DNA from: Limnochordales bacterium | GTDB taxonomy: Bacteria > Bacillota > Limnochordia > Limnochordales > DUMU01 | DNA length: 64,000 nt | NCBI GenBank assembly: GCA_014896315.1 | Contig: JADBKP010000001.1 | Span: 1 to 64,000, forward strand | Reading direction: 5' to 3' | Shown: in pieces, positions 53,089 through 61,371 of the stretch | Numbering within the stretch: the stretch's first letter is position 1 | Layout: each line of letters starts with the position of its first letter | Program-made: the position numbers and the translations under genes | Notes under the pieces: generated by a model | Told to the model about the DNA's origin: nothing | What the model saw: only the letters and a program-made list of their open reading frames with translations | Databases searched by the model: none

Positions 53089-54714
53089 TCAACCGCATAA
53101 ATTCTCACTGCGCTTGCTCTCTTTCGCTGGCAACTCTTTTGCCACAGCACCGGACGGCGCCGGGCGCTCACCTTCAGCGTATCCGGCGTAGCGGGCCTCC
53201 TGCAAGGCAAAGATTCTCTTCCAGGCGCCACTGCGAAAGCGCCAGACCATGATCAGTGACCGGATACTAACGTCCAGCAACATTGCCAGCCAGACGCCGT
53301 TCAACCCCAGGCCCAACCCCAAGGCTAGAGCAAAAGTGAGAACCAGGCGAATGCCCCACTGGCCCAGCGCAGTGGCATACATGACAAACCGGGTGTCGCC
53401 TGCCCCCCGCAGTGAACCGCTGGTGATGATCACGACGCTGAAGGGGATGCTTGCCACCGCCACTATCCGCACAGTATCAACGGCCAGCTCTATCACGCCT
53501 GGATCAGCGGTATAGAGCGATACAAAAGGACGGGTGAAGATGCCGAACAACGTGGCAATAGAAGTCATGAGCAAGGTGCCCATCTTGTTGGTCTCTGTCG
53601 CGTAGCGCGAGGCTACCTCCGGGTGGCCGGCTCCCAAACTCTGCCCCACCAGTGTCGTGGCCGCTACGGCAAAACCCATACCCGGAAGCATGGCCAGGGA
53701 GTTGACGTTGCCTGTTATCTGATGAGCGGCCATGGCCAAAGTACCCATACTGGCAATGAAGACGGTGTAGATGACCATGGCGCTCTGGCGAACCAGCTGT
53801 TCACCGGCGGAGGGCAAACCAATGTCGAGCACCTGCCTGATGGTACTCCAATCGAGTCGCCAGCGCTCCTTGAAACGCAACCGGACCACGGAGTAGGGGC
53901 TGACCGCCCACGCCACCGCCAGCGCCGAGCCAACCACTCGGGCAGTGGCCGCGGCCAGAGCCGCCCCTACAATCCCGAGCTCCGGGAAGGGGCCCAGCCC
54001 TCGCACAAGGATGACCGCCCCCACCACGTTGATCAGGTTGACCACTATCATCGTGTAAAGCGGAGTACGGGTATCCCCCGCCCCCTCGAGCGCGCCGTTG
54101 ATGATGATGAGCAGCACGCCGACAATCATCGAAAGAGCGACGTAGCGCAGGTACACTGCGGCCATGCTGATGACAGTCTCGTCGTGGTTGCTCACCATGA
54201 GGAGCCTTACCAAGGTCTCCGCCGAAAAGTAGACGGTAAGCGAAAGGAAAGTGGCCACCGCTACCCCGGCCAGCAGGGACTGGCGCAGGGCGTTCTCAGC
54301 TCGCTCCGGGTGTCCGGCGCCAATTCCGCGAGCCACGAGCGCCGTAGTTCCCACTGAAAACGCCGTCAGCACACCGATCATGATGAAGATGACGAGGTTA
54401 CCCAGCCCGACTGCCGCCAGAGCGGCAGGGCCGAGTGAACCGACAGTCATCATGGTCACCATGCCCACGAGGGTCTGCAGCGCCAGGCTGGCCACCGACG
54501 GCCAGGCCAGGATGAGGACGTTCCGGCGCATCTCACCGACGGTCAGCCCCTCGCGAAAGAAGCGCCTGGGCACCGCCCTCCGGCCTCTTCCTGCCTGCGC
54601 CTGATTGGCTGCCTCCGGCCGACTCGTCACCTCTGGCGTCTTTGCTGCCTCTGGCAGATTTGCTGCCTGCTTCGGGCCTGCAGCCTGCAAGTCATCGTGG
54701 ATCTTGCCGCCCAA
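53089..54714 (-). CDS. MATE-family multidrug/metabolite exporter
   Basis: A 541-residue cation-coupled exporter with twelve predicted helices in two repeats. Conserved pieces are LAWPSVASLALQTLVGMVTM at the start of the first bundle, GALEGAGDTRTPLYTMI, LDIGLPSAGEQLVRQSAMVI at the second, MAAHQITGN and GSLRGAGDTRFVMY. The first 65 residues are a poorly conserved Ala-rich tail. TTG 54714 (GGAGGAG, 9 bases) is preferred; it overlaps the end of marR by 23 bases, so the two are translationally coupled. The MarR protein upstream is the likely regulator. Confidence 0.9.
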   Translation of the reverse strand: MGGKIHDDLQAAGPKQAANLPEAAKTPEVTSRPEAANQAQAGRGRRAVPRRFFREGLTVGEMRRNVLILAWPSVASLALQTLVGMVTMMTVGSLGPAALAAVGLGNLVIFIMIGVLTAFSVGTTALVARGIGAGHPERAENALRQSLLAGVAVATFLSLTVYFSAETLVRLLMVSNHDETVISMAAVYLRYVALSMIVGVLLIIINGALEGAGDTRTPLYTMIVVNLINVVGAVILVRGLGPFPELGIVGAALAAATARVVGSALAVAWAVSPYSVVRLRFKERWRLDWSTIRQVLDIGLPSAGEQLVRQSAMVIYTVFIASMGTLAMAAHQITGNVNSLAMLPGMGFAVAATTLVGQSLGAGHPEVASRYATETNKMGTLLMTSIATLFGIFTRPFVSLYTADPGVIELAVDTVRIVAVASIPFSVVIITSGSLRGAGDTRFVMYATALGQWGIRLVLTFALALGLGLGLNGVWLAMLLDVSIRSLIMVWRFRSGAWKRIFALQEARYAGYAEGERPAPSGAVAKELPAKESKRSENLCG

Positions 54715-55183
54715 TCCCGCGATCTCCTCCACCTGCTTCACCACCGGGAATTCCCTGTAGCAACAGTTCCAAAAACTCCAGGAGTGAACGTAATTGCTCG
54801 GGGGCAAGAGGATGGACCGCCGCCTGCAACAACTGGAGACGGTATTCCCATGATTTGTTCAGAACTTCAAATCCGTTTTCCGTCAGCCGTACCAGTACGA
54901 CCCGCCGGTCGTTGGGCGATCTCTCCCGGACAGCCAGGCCAGCTTCCACCAACCCGTCGACCAGCTCGGTAACGCTGGAAGCAGCCAGACCCAGGCGGTC
55001 CTGCAACGCACCCATCGTCAACCCGCCGCACCTGCCGCACCTGCCCAGCATCTGCAGCACAAAGAAGCGGCTGGGTGTAAGCTCGTACTCGGCAAGATGC
55101 GCGCTGGTGGCCCGGTTCAGCTGCCTGACCACCGCCCGCAACAGTGTATCCAGCCGTTCCAGCTGAACCCTCTGGTCGGACAA
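54692..55183 (-). CDS. MarR-family regulator of the MATE exporter
   Basis: A 163-residue winged-helix regulator with TMGALQDRLGLAASSVTELV, then DGLVEAGLAVRERSPNDRRV for the recognition helix and wing. TTG start at 55183 with GGAGG 9 bases upstream. It is the first gene of the MATE operon and sits behind a palindrome in the promoter region. A Cys pair (GRCGRCGG near residue 50) is unusual and might give redox or metal sensitivity; this is speculation. Confidence 0.92.
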   Translation of the reverse strand: MSDQRVQLERLDTLLRAVVRQLNRATSAHLAEYELTPSRFFVLQMLGRCGRCGGLTMGALQDRLGLAASSVTELVDGLVEAGLAVRERSPNDRRVVLVRLTENGFEVLNKSWEYRLQLLQAAVHPLAPEQLRSLLEFLELLLQGIPGGEAGGGDRGIGRQDPR

Positions 55184-55200
55184 ATATTTCTACCTCCGAA

Positions 55201-55219
55201 CATTTCGAAGTGCGAAATG
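55201..55219 (-). promoter_or_regulatory. Palindromic MarR operator of the MATE operon
   Basis: CATTTCG and CGAAATG form perfect 7-bp arms around a 5-base centre, between the predicted promoter and the TTG start codon. The layout ATTTC-N7-GAAAT is shared with the operator of the RND operon at 32597-32617. Confidence 0.65.
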
Positions 55220-55229
55220 GCTGCTCTGT

Positions 55230-55259
55230 AGCATATCACAAGCGCACCCTCCAAAACAA
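55230..55259 (-). promoter_or_regulatory. Promoter of the marR-MATE operon
   Basis: Minus strand: TTGTTT at 55259-55254, an 18-base spacer, then TATGCT at 55235-55230. A moderate sigma-A match. Its -35 box overlaps the U-tract of the upstream terminator. Confidence 0.45.
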
Positions 55260-55292
55260 CGGCAGGCAACCGCACTTAGGCCGTTGCCTGCC
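55251..55292 (-). terminator. Terminator of the O-antigen-ligase-like gene
   Basis: Arms GGCAGGCAAC (55261-55270) and GTTGCCTGCC (55283-55292) form a 10-bp stem. On the minus strand the tract GTTGTTTTGG follows. It lies about 70 bases past the stop at 55364. Confidence 0.65.
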
Positions 55293-55363
55293 GACAAAAA
55301 ACGGATGGTAGAACCGGACCGGCCGGTGTTCCATTCATACGTCCTGCTGCTTACCGGTAGATT

Positions 55364-56560
55364 TCAGCCCGCAGGGGCGTCAGCAGACTCGGCCGCCAGC
55401 AGCGCACCCGCCAGGCCGCAGACCAGGACTGCCTCATTCCAGTTGAGCAACGCCCCGTCAAACTGATCACGTACGATCATCGCGACGAGTAGGGAGTATG
55501 CGAGCATCCTGGGCGGATTGGCCAAGCGGCTTGGGAAGCCTCTTATCAACCAGACTCCTACCAATAGCAGCATTGCTAACCCGCCCAGGATTCCAGTCTC
55601 GGCCAGAGCCTGCAGTTCGAGATTGTGGGCGATCCCCTGGGTTCCGGAAGCGCCAGCAGGCCGGTACTCTTCATACCGCCATTTCAGGTTATTCAGTCCA
55701 ATACCGGCGATGGGGTTGTCCAGAAAAGCATTCCAGCTCGTCTCGTAGACTGTCAGGCGATCTTGGTTGGCGTCCAGGTCAAAGATGGTCTGCACTCGCT
55801 CCATCAATCGCTGCTCGGGAGCGACCATCCCCACGACGGGTAAAGCCAGAAGTAAGGAGACAGTACCCGTCACCAATGGCTTACGCAGCCGGCTCCAGGA
55901 GACCGACCGGGCCGCCAGGACGAGAAAGGCAACTCCTCCCGCTACGAGACCGACCCAGGCACCGCGAGACTCGCTTGACAGCAACCCGAGCAGGATCAGG
56001 AACTCGTAAGGGATGACCCAGAGCCTTCTTCTTCCGCTGACAGAAGCAAAGTAGATGCCGCCCAACCAGAATGCCACGAGCATAAGTGTTCCCAGGTGAT
56101 TGGGGTTGCCTGTCATTCCGGCAGTGCGGGTGCCGGTTTGCAGATAGAAGCAGATGGCAACCGCTGCATGGAGACCGGCCGACAGCGACAGAGGCCACAA
56201 GTGTGTTCTAATCCAGTCGCGGGTTAAGTACTCGGGATGCCGGGAGATGCTCAGCCCGATGAACAGTGCGACGGCAAAGCCGACCGTTGTCCCAATGGCG
56301 TCCAGCTTTGAGACAGCCGGGATCCAGCTGGCTACATAGCTGGCGATCATGAGGAGGACCGCCCGGTAATACCAAATATCCCAGGAGGTGGCCCGATCCG
56401 GGCCGCGCTCAAGATGCCGGTGGCGATGGCGGTGGCGCTTGACTGCCGCCGCCAGCAACACCAGGATGCCCGGGCTGCTCCAACCGCTAAAGGGCACTCC
56501 GGCGAAGTAGAGCCACCAGCCCCACTGCTCCAGACGGCTTTCTAAGCCTCCAGTATCCAT
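55364..56560 (-). CDS. O-antigen ligase / Wzy-like membrane protein
   Basis: A 398-residue polytopic protein with about 11 helices, of the Wzy_C (O-antigen ligase/polymerase) family. The large outer loop near residues 255-320 carries the family's GIGLNNLKWRYEEYRPAG and IAHNLELQALAETGILGGL, with the catalytic-loop His. A His/Arg repeat (RHRHRHRH near residue 40) is encoded by a CGCCAC repeat. ATG 56560 is chosen because GAGG lies 8 bases before it. Such enzymes join or polymerise surface glycans, which fits an outer membrane or S-layer polymer. Substrate unknown. Confidence 0.85.
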   Translation of the reverse strand: MDTGGLESRLEQWGWWLYFAGVPFSGWSSPGILVLLAAAVKRHRHRHRHLERGPDRATSWDIWYYRAVLLMIASYVASWIPAVSKLDAIGTTVGFAVALFIGLSISRHPEYLTRDWIRTHLWPLSLSAGLHAAVAICFYLQTGTRTAGMTGNPNHLGTLMLVAFWLGGIYFASVSGRRRLWVIPYEFLILLGLLSSESRGAWVGLVAGGVAFLVLAARSVSWSRLRKPLVTGTVSLLLALPVVGMVAPEQRLMERVQTIFDLDANQDRLTVYETSWNAFLDNPIAGIGLNNLKWRYEEYRPAGASGTQGIAHNLELQALAETGILGGLAMLLLVGVWLIRGFPSRLANPPRMLAYSLLVAMIVRDQFDGALLNWNEAVLVCGLAGALLAAESADAPAG

Positions 56561-56845
56561 GCATTGAACCTCACAGTGCCTTGCCGGCAGCAACCAGGAT
56601 CTCACCCGCCTCCAACCTGGTTCGTCCCCGCGGGCACAAACACCTGCCACCCCACCGCACGGCCAAAGACCTGAGCCACAGCGCACCCCATTGTACGTAT
56701 CGACGTCGCCCCTGGTAGTTCTGTTCGGAGATCGGGGCCTCAGAGAGTGGGGGAGAGGAACGCCTGAGTGCGGCTCCGGTTATCTAAAACGTATGGATTT
56801 ACTAATGAAGCCCGACGAAGGGTACCCGGCCAAGGAAGATGAGGA

Positions 56846-57186
56846 ATGTCCACAAGACGAGTAGTTTTCGTAGTGGTGGCCTCGCTCCTGGTTGCGGCCA
56901 TCACCACCTTCTTGCATCTCAGGGCAGCGGGCGGCGCTCCCGACTTCGCCACGACCTGCTCGTTCAGGATGATCTCGAGGATGTCAAGACCTTCGTTGAC
57001 GTCTTTAGATACGAGTTTCCGGTGCTGCTGGACAAGAAGGGCGAGGTCGCCCGGCAATACCGGGTCGTTGGCATCCCCTCGTCTTACTTCATCGATAAGG
57101 ACGGACAGATCAAGTACCAGCTTGTCGGTGTGACAACCCCGGCCAACCTCGACAAAATGTTCCGGAGTCTGATCGAACCCGAGTGA
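56846..57186 (+). pseudogene. Broken TlpA/ResA-like thioredoxin-family gene
   Basis: From ATG 56846 one frame gives a membrane anchor, TRRVVFVVVASLLVAAITTF, then AAGGAPDFA, the usual start of the thioredoxin fold in TlpA/ResA proteins. In another frame there follows DDLEDVKTFVDVFRYEFPVL, then YRVVGIPSSYFIDKDGQI with the cis-Pro, to the normal C-terminus. The stretch between, which should hold the CxxC active site, is deleted. The product would have no redox centre. Confidence 0.75.
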
Positions 57187-57486
57187 CCAGCGGGAAGTGA
57201 GGTGGCATGCCGGACATTACATAACCGGCGTTTCCGCTCGGGGAAGATCATGGGCTGGCAGTTCCGCTGGCATCGTTACACTGCCAGCATGGCAGCCCTC
57301 GTTCTTGGTGCGGGAGCTCCTCTTCCAGTTGAGTTCACATTGACCCAGCTGGCAGGCGGTCTGATTTACACCCACTCCGTCTTGAGGTGTCACCCCTAGT
57401 GTGCGAACGTAGCCCGCGGGCAAAGCTGCACGGTCCGGAACCCGCGGGCCACGCTGCTTTTCCAACATCCTTCTCCTTACTTCAGC
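57187..57486. other. Region without recognisable genes
   Basis: Open frames exist on both strands here but have no good ribosome binding sites and no family resemblance. I see no promoter, RNA or strong hairpin. Confidence 0.3.
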
Positions 57487-58809
57487 TTACTTCAACGCAG
57501 ACTCAATCTTGGACTTGATCGCCCGGGCTACGTTCTCGGGAGAATCCTTACCCTGCCAAACCGGCAGGTAGGCGTTGCGCAAGGTTGCCTCTATCTGGGA
57601 CCAGTTGTCCACGTACGGCAGCATGCGGGCATCGCCCGCCTCGAGCGGAAAGAGGAAGACCTCTTCCTGAACGGGAGTCCTGGGGTTTACGAAGTACTTG
57701 AGCGCATACTCCCGGATGGCGGGGATACCGAATCCGGAAGAGAAGAGCGCACCCTCGCCTTCAAAGGTATGGGTTACCCATTTGACGACGTCCGCCGCCA
57801 GGTCGGGATACCTGGTATTGGCATGTACACCCATATAGAATACGTCCAGGGATACGGCTTCGTTCTTGCGTATCGGATAGGGGCCGGCATCGACGGTGAA
57901 CTTGCGCCCGCGCTCAAGACTCCAGGGACCGCTGGGATACATGGCCGCCTTACCATCTTCGAAATACGTCCAGGGAGAGCCGTAGAGGACTGAGCCCGGC
58001 GGCGTGACCTTGTACCGGTTGGTCAACTCGGCCAGGAATTGAATGGCATGCACTGCTGGTTCTTCTCCCAGCGTAAACCGCTTGCGGGTTTTGTCAAAGA
58101 GATCACCGCCATTACGCCAGATCCAGGGCATCCAGTCCCGGATGGTAAACGAATACCAGACGAAGCCGAAGACATCGACATTGCCGTCGGCGTTCCGATC
58201 GAAAGTGAGCTTCTGAGCCTTGGCCAGGAAGTCTTCCCACGTATCTTTGCGCGCCAGGGGGGCTACGCCCCGTTCATCGAAGATGTCCATGTTCTCCAGA
58301 ATGGCCAGAGTTCCTACCAGCCCGGGTAGAGCGTAGAGCGTTCCTTCGTAGCGAGAAGCCTCAACAGCATTCGGGTAGTAGTCCTTCAGAAAGTCGGCAG
58401 TCACATACTTGTCCAGTGGCATCAGCAAGCCGGTGCTGGCCAGGTTACGGAAGTTGATACCCCAAAGCCACATAATATCCGGCGGCGTACCGCCTACCGT
58501 CATGGTCAGCACCTTGTCTTGCCAGATGAGCGGATCGGCAATGGGAGTTGTGGTGATCTTGACTCCCGGATGCGCCTCTTCATAAAGTTTGAAGGCAGCC
58601 TCGTAGGCCTTGGTCTGGCGGTCGCTGCTTGCGACTACCAGAGCTGTGAGTTCGACGGTCTTGCCCGCAGACGACGCTGCAACCGCCACGCCTGCGGCAG
58701 GCAGAACGCCCACCAGAGTCGTGATGGTCACGGCCACAACAGTACGGGTAACCCTGCTTCGCCATGCAAGGCATTGCCCCGACCCCAACCGGACACCTCC
58801 GCTTCTCAT
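57487..58809 (-). CDS. Sugar ABC transporter solute-binding protein (cell-wall salvage operon)
   Basis: A 440-residue exported binding protein. The signal peptide covers about residues 1-44 and ends GVAVA before ASSAGKTVEL; no lipobox. Landmarks are YEEAHPGVKITTTPIADPLI, VGGTPPDIMWLWG, GTLYALPGLVGTLAILENMD and SPWTYFEDGKAAMYPSGPW. AAGGAGGAG precedes the ATG. It is the last gene behind namZ, the sugar kinase and the AmiE-like gene, so amino sugars or muropeptides released from murein are plausible ligands (inferred from context). No permease follows it. Confidence 0.9.
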   Translation of the reverse strand: MRSGGVRLGSGQCLAWRSRVTRTVVAVTITTLVGVLPAAGVAVAASSAGKTVELTALVVASSDRQTKAYEAAFKLYEEAHPGVKITTTPIADPLIWQDKVLTMTVGGTPPDIMWLWGINFRNLASTGLLMPLDKYVTADFLKDYYPNAVEASRYEGTLYALPGLVGTLAILENMDIFDERGVAPLARKDTWEDFLAKAQKLTFDRNADGNVDVFGFVWYSFTIRDWMPWIWRNGGDLFDKTRKRFTLGEEPAVHAIQFLAELTNRYKVTPPGSVLYGSPWTYFEDGKAAMYPSGPWSLERGRKFTVDAGPYPIRKNEAVSLDVFYMGVHANTRYPDLAADVVKWVTHTFEGEGALFSSGFGIPAIREYALKYFVNPRTPVQEEVFLFPLEAGDARMLPYVDNWSQIEATLRNAYLPVWQGKDSPENVARAIKSKIESALK

Positions 58810-58930
58810 CGGCGCTCCTCCTTTCCCTCTGGCCTCCTACCTCTTGCCTCTGATGGGAAAGTTCGTGCCGGTGGCAACAACTCCTTGTTATTCAGGCGGT
58901 TTTCGCCAAGCACTCCGATAACAGGCTCGT

Positions 58931-60019
58931 CTACTCATCCAGTGCGCCGACCACGGCGTTAGCCACCAACGGCCGCAGGCGGATATGGTTGTCGTTGTTG
59001 CGGGTCGGATGCACCCGGTTGGTCAGGAGAACCACGTACAGCTCCCGAACGGGATCGATCCAGATCGAAGTGCCGGTAAAGCCGGTATGACCGAAGGAGG
59101 CGGGCGACATCAGGTCACCTGCGGACGAAAAACGACCATCGCCCCTTATCAGCCAACCCAGCCCGCGCTCCTCCTCCAACCCGGTCGTATATGAACAGGT
59201 TGCTGCCTTGATGACGGCCGGGCTGAGAATGCGCACGCCCTCCAGCGTTCCACCCTGCAGGTACATGCGGCAGAAACGCCCCACGTCCCGGGCCGTGGAG
59301 AAAAGCCCGGCGTTACCACTCACTCCCTGCATCGCCCGGGCGTTCTCGTCATGCACCTCTCCCACCAGCGCCCCGGAACGGTTTGGTTTTACCTCCGTCG
59401 CGGCAATCCGCGGCCTGAGACTCGCCGGCGGGCAGTACATGGTGTCCGGCATGTTCAGCGGTTCAAACACCTCTTCCGCCAGGAACTCGTCCAGTCGCTG
59501 CCCCCGCACCCGCTGGATGATCTCGCCAAGCAGTATGAAGCCGAGGCAGCTGTAGACTACATGTTCACCGGGGGAATACTCCAGCGGCATGCTGCAGATC
59601 TCGGCAATCACTTCGGTCGGGCCCTGTCCTTTGGAGTAGAGATCCTTCCACGCCGGCAGCCCCGAGGTGTGGGTCAGGAGATGCCGCAGACGAACCTTAT
59701 CTTTGCCTTCTCCCTTCCACTCGGGTACAAAGAGCGAGACCGGATCGTCCAGGCGGATCTCCCCCCGGTCGAGGAGGATCAGGGCGGCGGTGGTCGTAGC
59801 GATTACCTTGGTGCATGAGGCCATGTCGAAGATGGTGTCCTCCCGCATCGGTCGCTTCTCGGACTCCGGCTCGATCTGAGCCCACCCGTAGGCGACCGGC
59901 CCGTATTCCTCCCCGCGATAGCCTACCAGCAGAACAGCTCCGCAGATTCTCCCCTCATCAACAAACTTCTTGACCACGGCGGCTGCCCGTCCGAAGCGGG
60001 CGCTGATATTGCTGCCCAC
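58931..60019 (-). CDS. Beta-lactamase-fold serine hydrolase, AmiE-like
   Basis: A 362-residue penicillin-binding-protein-like hydrolase. The SxxK motif is Ser68-Cys-Thr-Lys71 (ASCTKV). The second motif is Tyr156-Ser-Cys where a YxN or YSD is usual. The third is HTG in FGHTGFTGTSIW near residue 313. In Bacillus subtilis the neighbour of namZ of this fold, AmiE, removes the peptide from N-acetylmuramic acid. The operon here (namZ, kinase, this gene, binding protein) suggests the same job. No signal peptide is apparent. Starts at GTG 60019 after AAGGAG. Confidence 0.85.
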   Translation of the reverse strand: MGSNISARFGRAAAVVKKFVDEGRICGAVLLVGYRGEEYGPVAYGWAQIEPESEKRPMREDTIFDMASCTKVIATTTAALILLDRGEIRLDDPVSLFVPEWKGEGKDKVRLRHLLTHTSGLPAWKDLYSKGQGPTEVIAEICSMPLEYSPGEHVVYSCLGFILLGEIIQRVRGQRLDEFLAEEVFEPLNMPDTMYCPPASLRPRIAATEVKPNRSGALVGEVHDENARAMQGVSGNAGLFSTARDVGRFCRMYLQGGTLEGVRILSPAVIKAATCSYTTGLEEERGLGWLIRGDGRFSSAGDLMSPASFGHTGFTGTSIWIDPVRELYVVLLTNRVHPTRNNDNHIRLRPLVANAVVGALDE

Positions 60020-60076
60020 CCGTTCATCACTCCTTTGCCTGCGGTTGCAACAAAGCTCACACCTGCGTCTGCGCTG

Positions 60077-61300
60077 CTAGAGCTGCGAAGCTGACGTGCC
60101 CCAGGCCTCATAGCTTTGGCGCAGGCGAACAAAAAGCCCGCTCCCGGGAAGATCCCATGCTTGAGAGGGCGACATCCGTGCGAGGGAGTTGCGGGTCAGC
60201 GCCAGCAAAACCGCTCCCACTGCCGGCTCCACGGGCAAAGGTATCAACCTGATGCTTGCCTGCGGGCAGAGCTCCGCTAAAGCCTGCCGTACCCATTCCC
60301 ACATGGGTGAACCGTCGGCAAACAATCCCCCCGCCACGACCACCTTGACCCCCGGCTCGTCCAGACGCCCCAGCCGGCGCAGTGCCGTAATGACCAGCTC
60401 GGCCAGTGCGGCCGCTCCCGAACGCACCAGCCCCAGGGCGACCTCGTCACCGGCCTGGGCGCAGGCCACCACGATGCGGCTGAGGGCGGCAATGCGCGGA
60501 CGGTCGAGACCGCCCCGGTAAACCAGGGGTGGCAGAGCAAACGGGCTGGAAAGACCGAGTTCAGCGAGAATCTTCTCCGTGAGCGCCGTCTGCGGGCCAC
60601 GGCCGTCGGCTGCCCGCAACACGGCGACCAGCGCCCGGCGGCCCAGGTCGTAGCCGCTGCCCTCGTCCCCGAGGATCGGGCCCCAACCCCCGACCCGGAC
60701 GGCCGGGCCGCTCTCGCCGTCAGCGCCGGTTTCTGCCTGGGCGTAGACAATCGAACCGGTGCCGGCGATCAGGGCTGCGACCGCTCCTTCGGTCCGGCCG
60801 GCGGCCAGGACAATGGCCGCGTCATTGACCCAATGCAGGGGCCAACCCTGCCAGCCCCGGGCGGCCAGGGCCTCTGTCAGAACCCGCTGGTCGTCGGGCC
60901 GATCTGCTCCGGCCATCCCCAGGCAGATTGCAGTGGGAGTCTCAGCCAGCGGCGCCCCTGTGGCCGTACCGGGAGCGCCCCCGGAGGGCGTTGCCGATGC
61001 CGCCTGCGATTCTCGGACGCCCCCTGAGAGCCCGGTCTCCGTCCGCGCCCTCACCCTCGCTTCGGTCAGCGCCGCCCGCAAAGCCTCATCAAGAGCCCGG
61101 GCCGCCGCCTCGGCCCCCACTACCATGTAATTGGACGGGCCGCTCTCACCCCGCCCAAGCAGCGTACCGTCCAGGGAAGCCACCCAGCAGCGGGTCCGGG
61201 TCCCTCCGCCGTCGATACCGGCAACCCACGGCCGGGGCGCCCGTACCAGTACCATCCCGGGCTCATCTGCCACCGCCGCTTCCGGCCGCACTCCTTCCAA
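60077..61300 (-). CDS. BadF-type N-acetylglucosamine / N-acetylmuramic acid kinase
   Basis: A 407-residue sugar kinase of the BadF/BadG/BcrA/BcrD ATPase family, to which NagK- and MurK-type kinases belong. The phosphate-1 motif AGIDGGGTRTRCWVA is at about 27-41. The adenosine and phosphate-2 pieces are GTGSIVYA and GDEGSGYDLGRRAL, and near the end VKVVVAGGLFADGSP. A Ser/Gly/Ala-rich insertion (about 100-130) is unusual. TTG 61300 has AAGGAGGG 7 bases upstream. In the namZ operon the likely substrates are GlcNAc and MurNAc, as for clostridial MurK. Specificity is inferred. Confidence 0.88.
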   Translation of the reverse strand: MEGVRPEAAVADEPGMVLVRAPRPWVAGIDGGGTRTRCWVASLDGTLLGRGESGPSNYMVVGAEAAARALDEALRAALTEARVRARTETGLSGGVRESQAASATPSGGAPGTATGAPLAETPTAICLGMAGADRPDDQRVLTEALAARGWQGWPLHWVNDAAIVLAAGRTEGAVAALIAGTGSIVYAQAETGADGESGPAVRVGGWGPILGDEGSGYDLGRRALVAVLRAADGRGPQTALTEKILAELGLSSPFALPPLVYRGGLDRPRIAALSRIVVACAQAGDEVALGLVRSGAAALAELVITALRRLGRLDEPGVKVVVAGGLFADGSPMWEWVRQALAELCPQASIRLIPLPVEPAVGAVLLALTRNSLARMSPSQAWDLPGSGLFVRLRQSYEAWGTSASQL

Positions 61301-61371
61301 TCCCTATCCCTCCTTCTCTGCCGCTTGCGGCCGTTTGCTGCCGCTCTCGCCGCGTCGCCAGGCGCCGCCTG

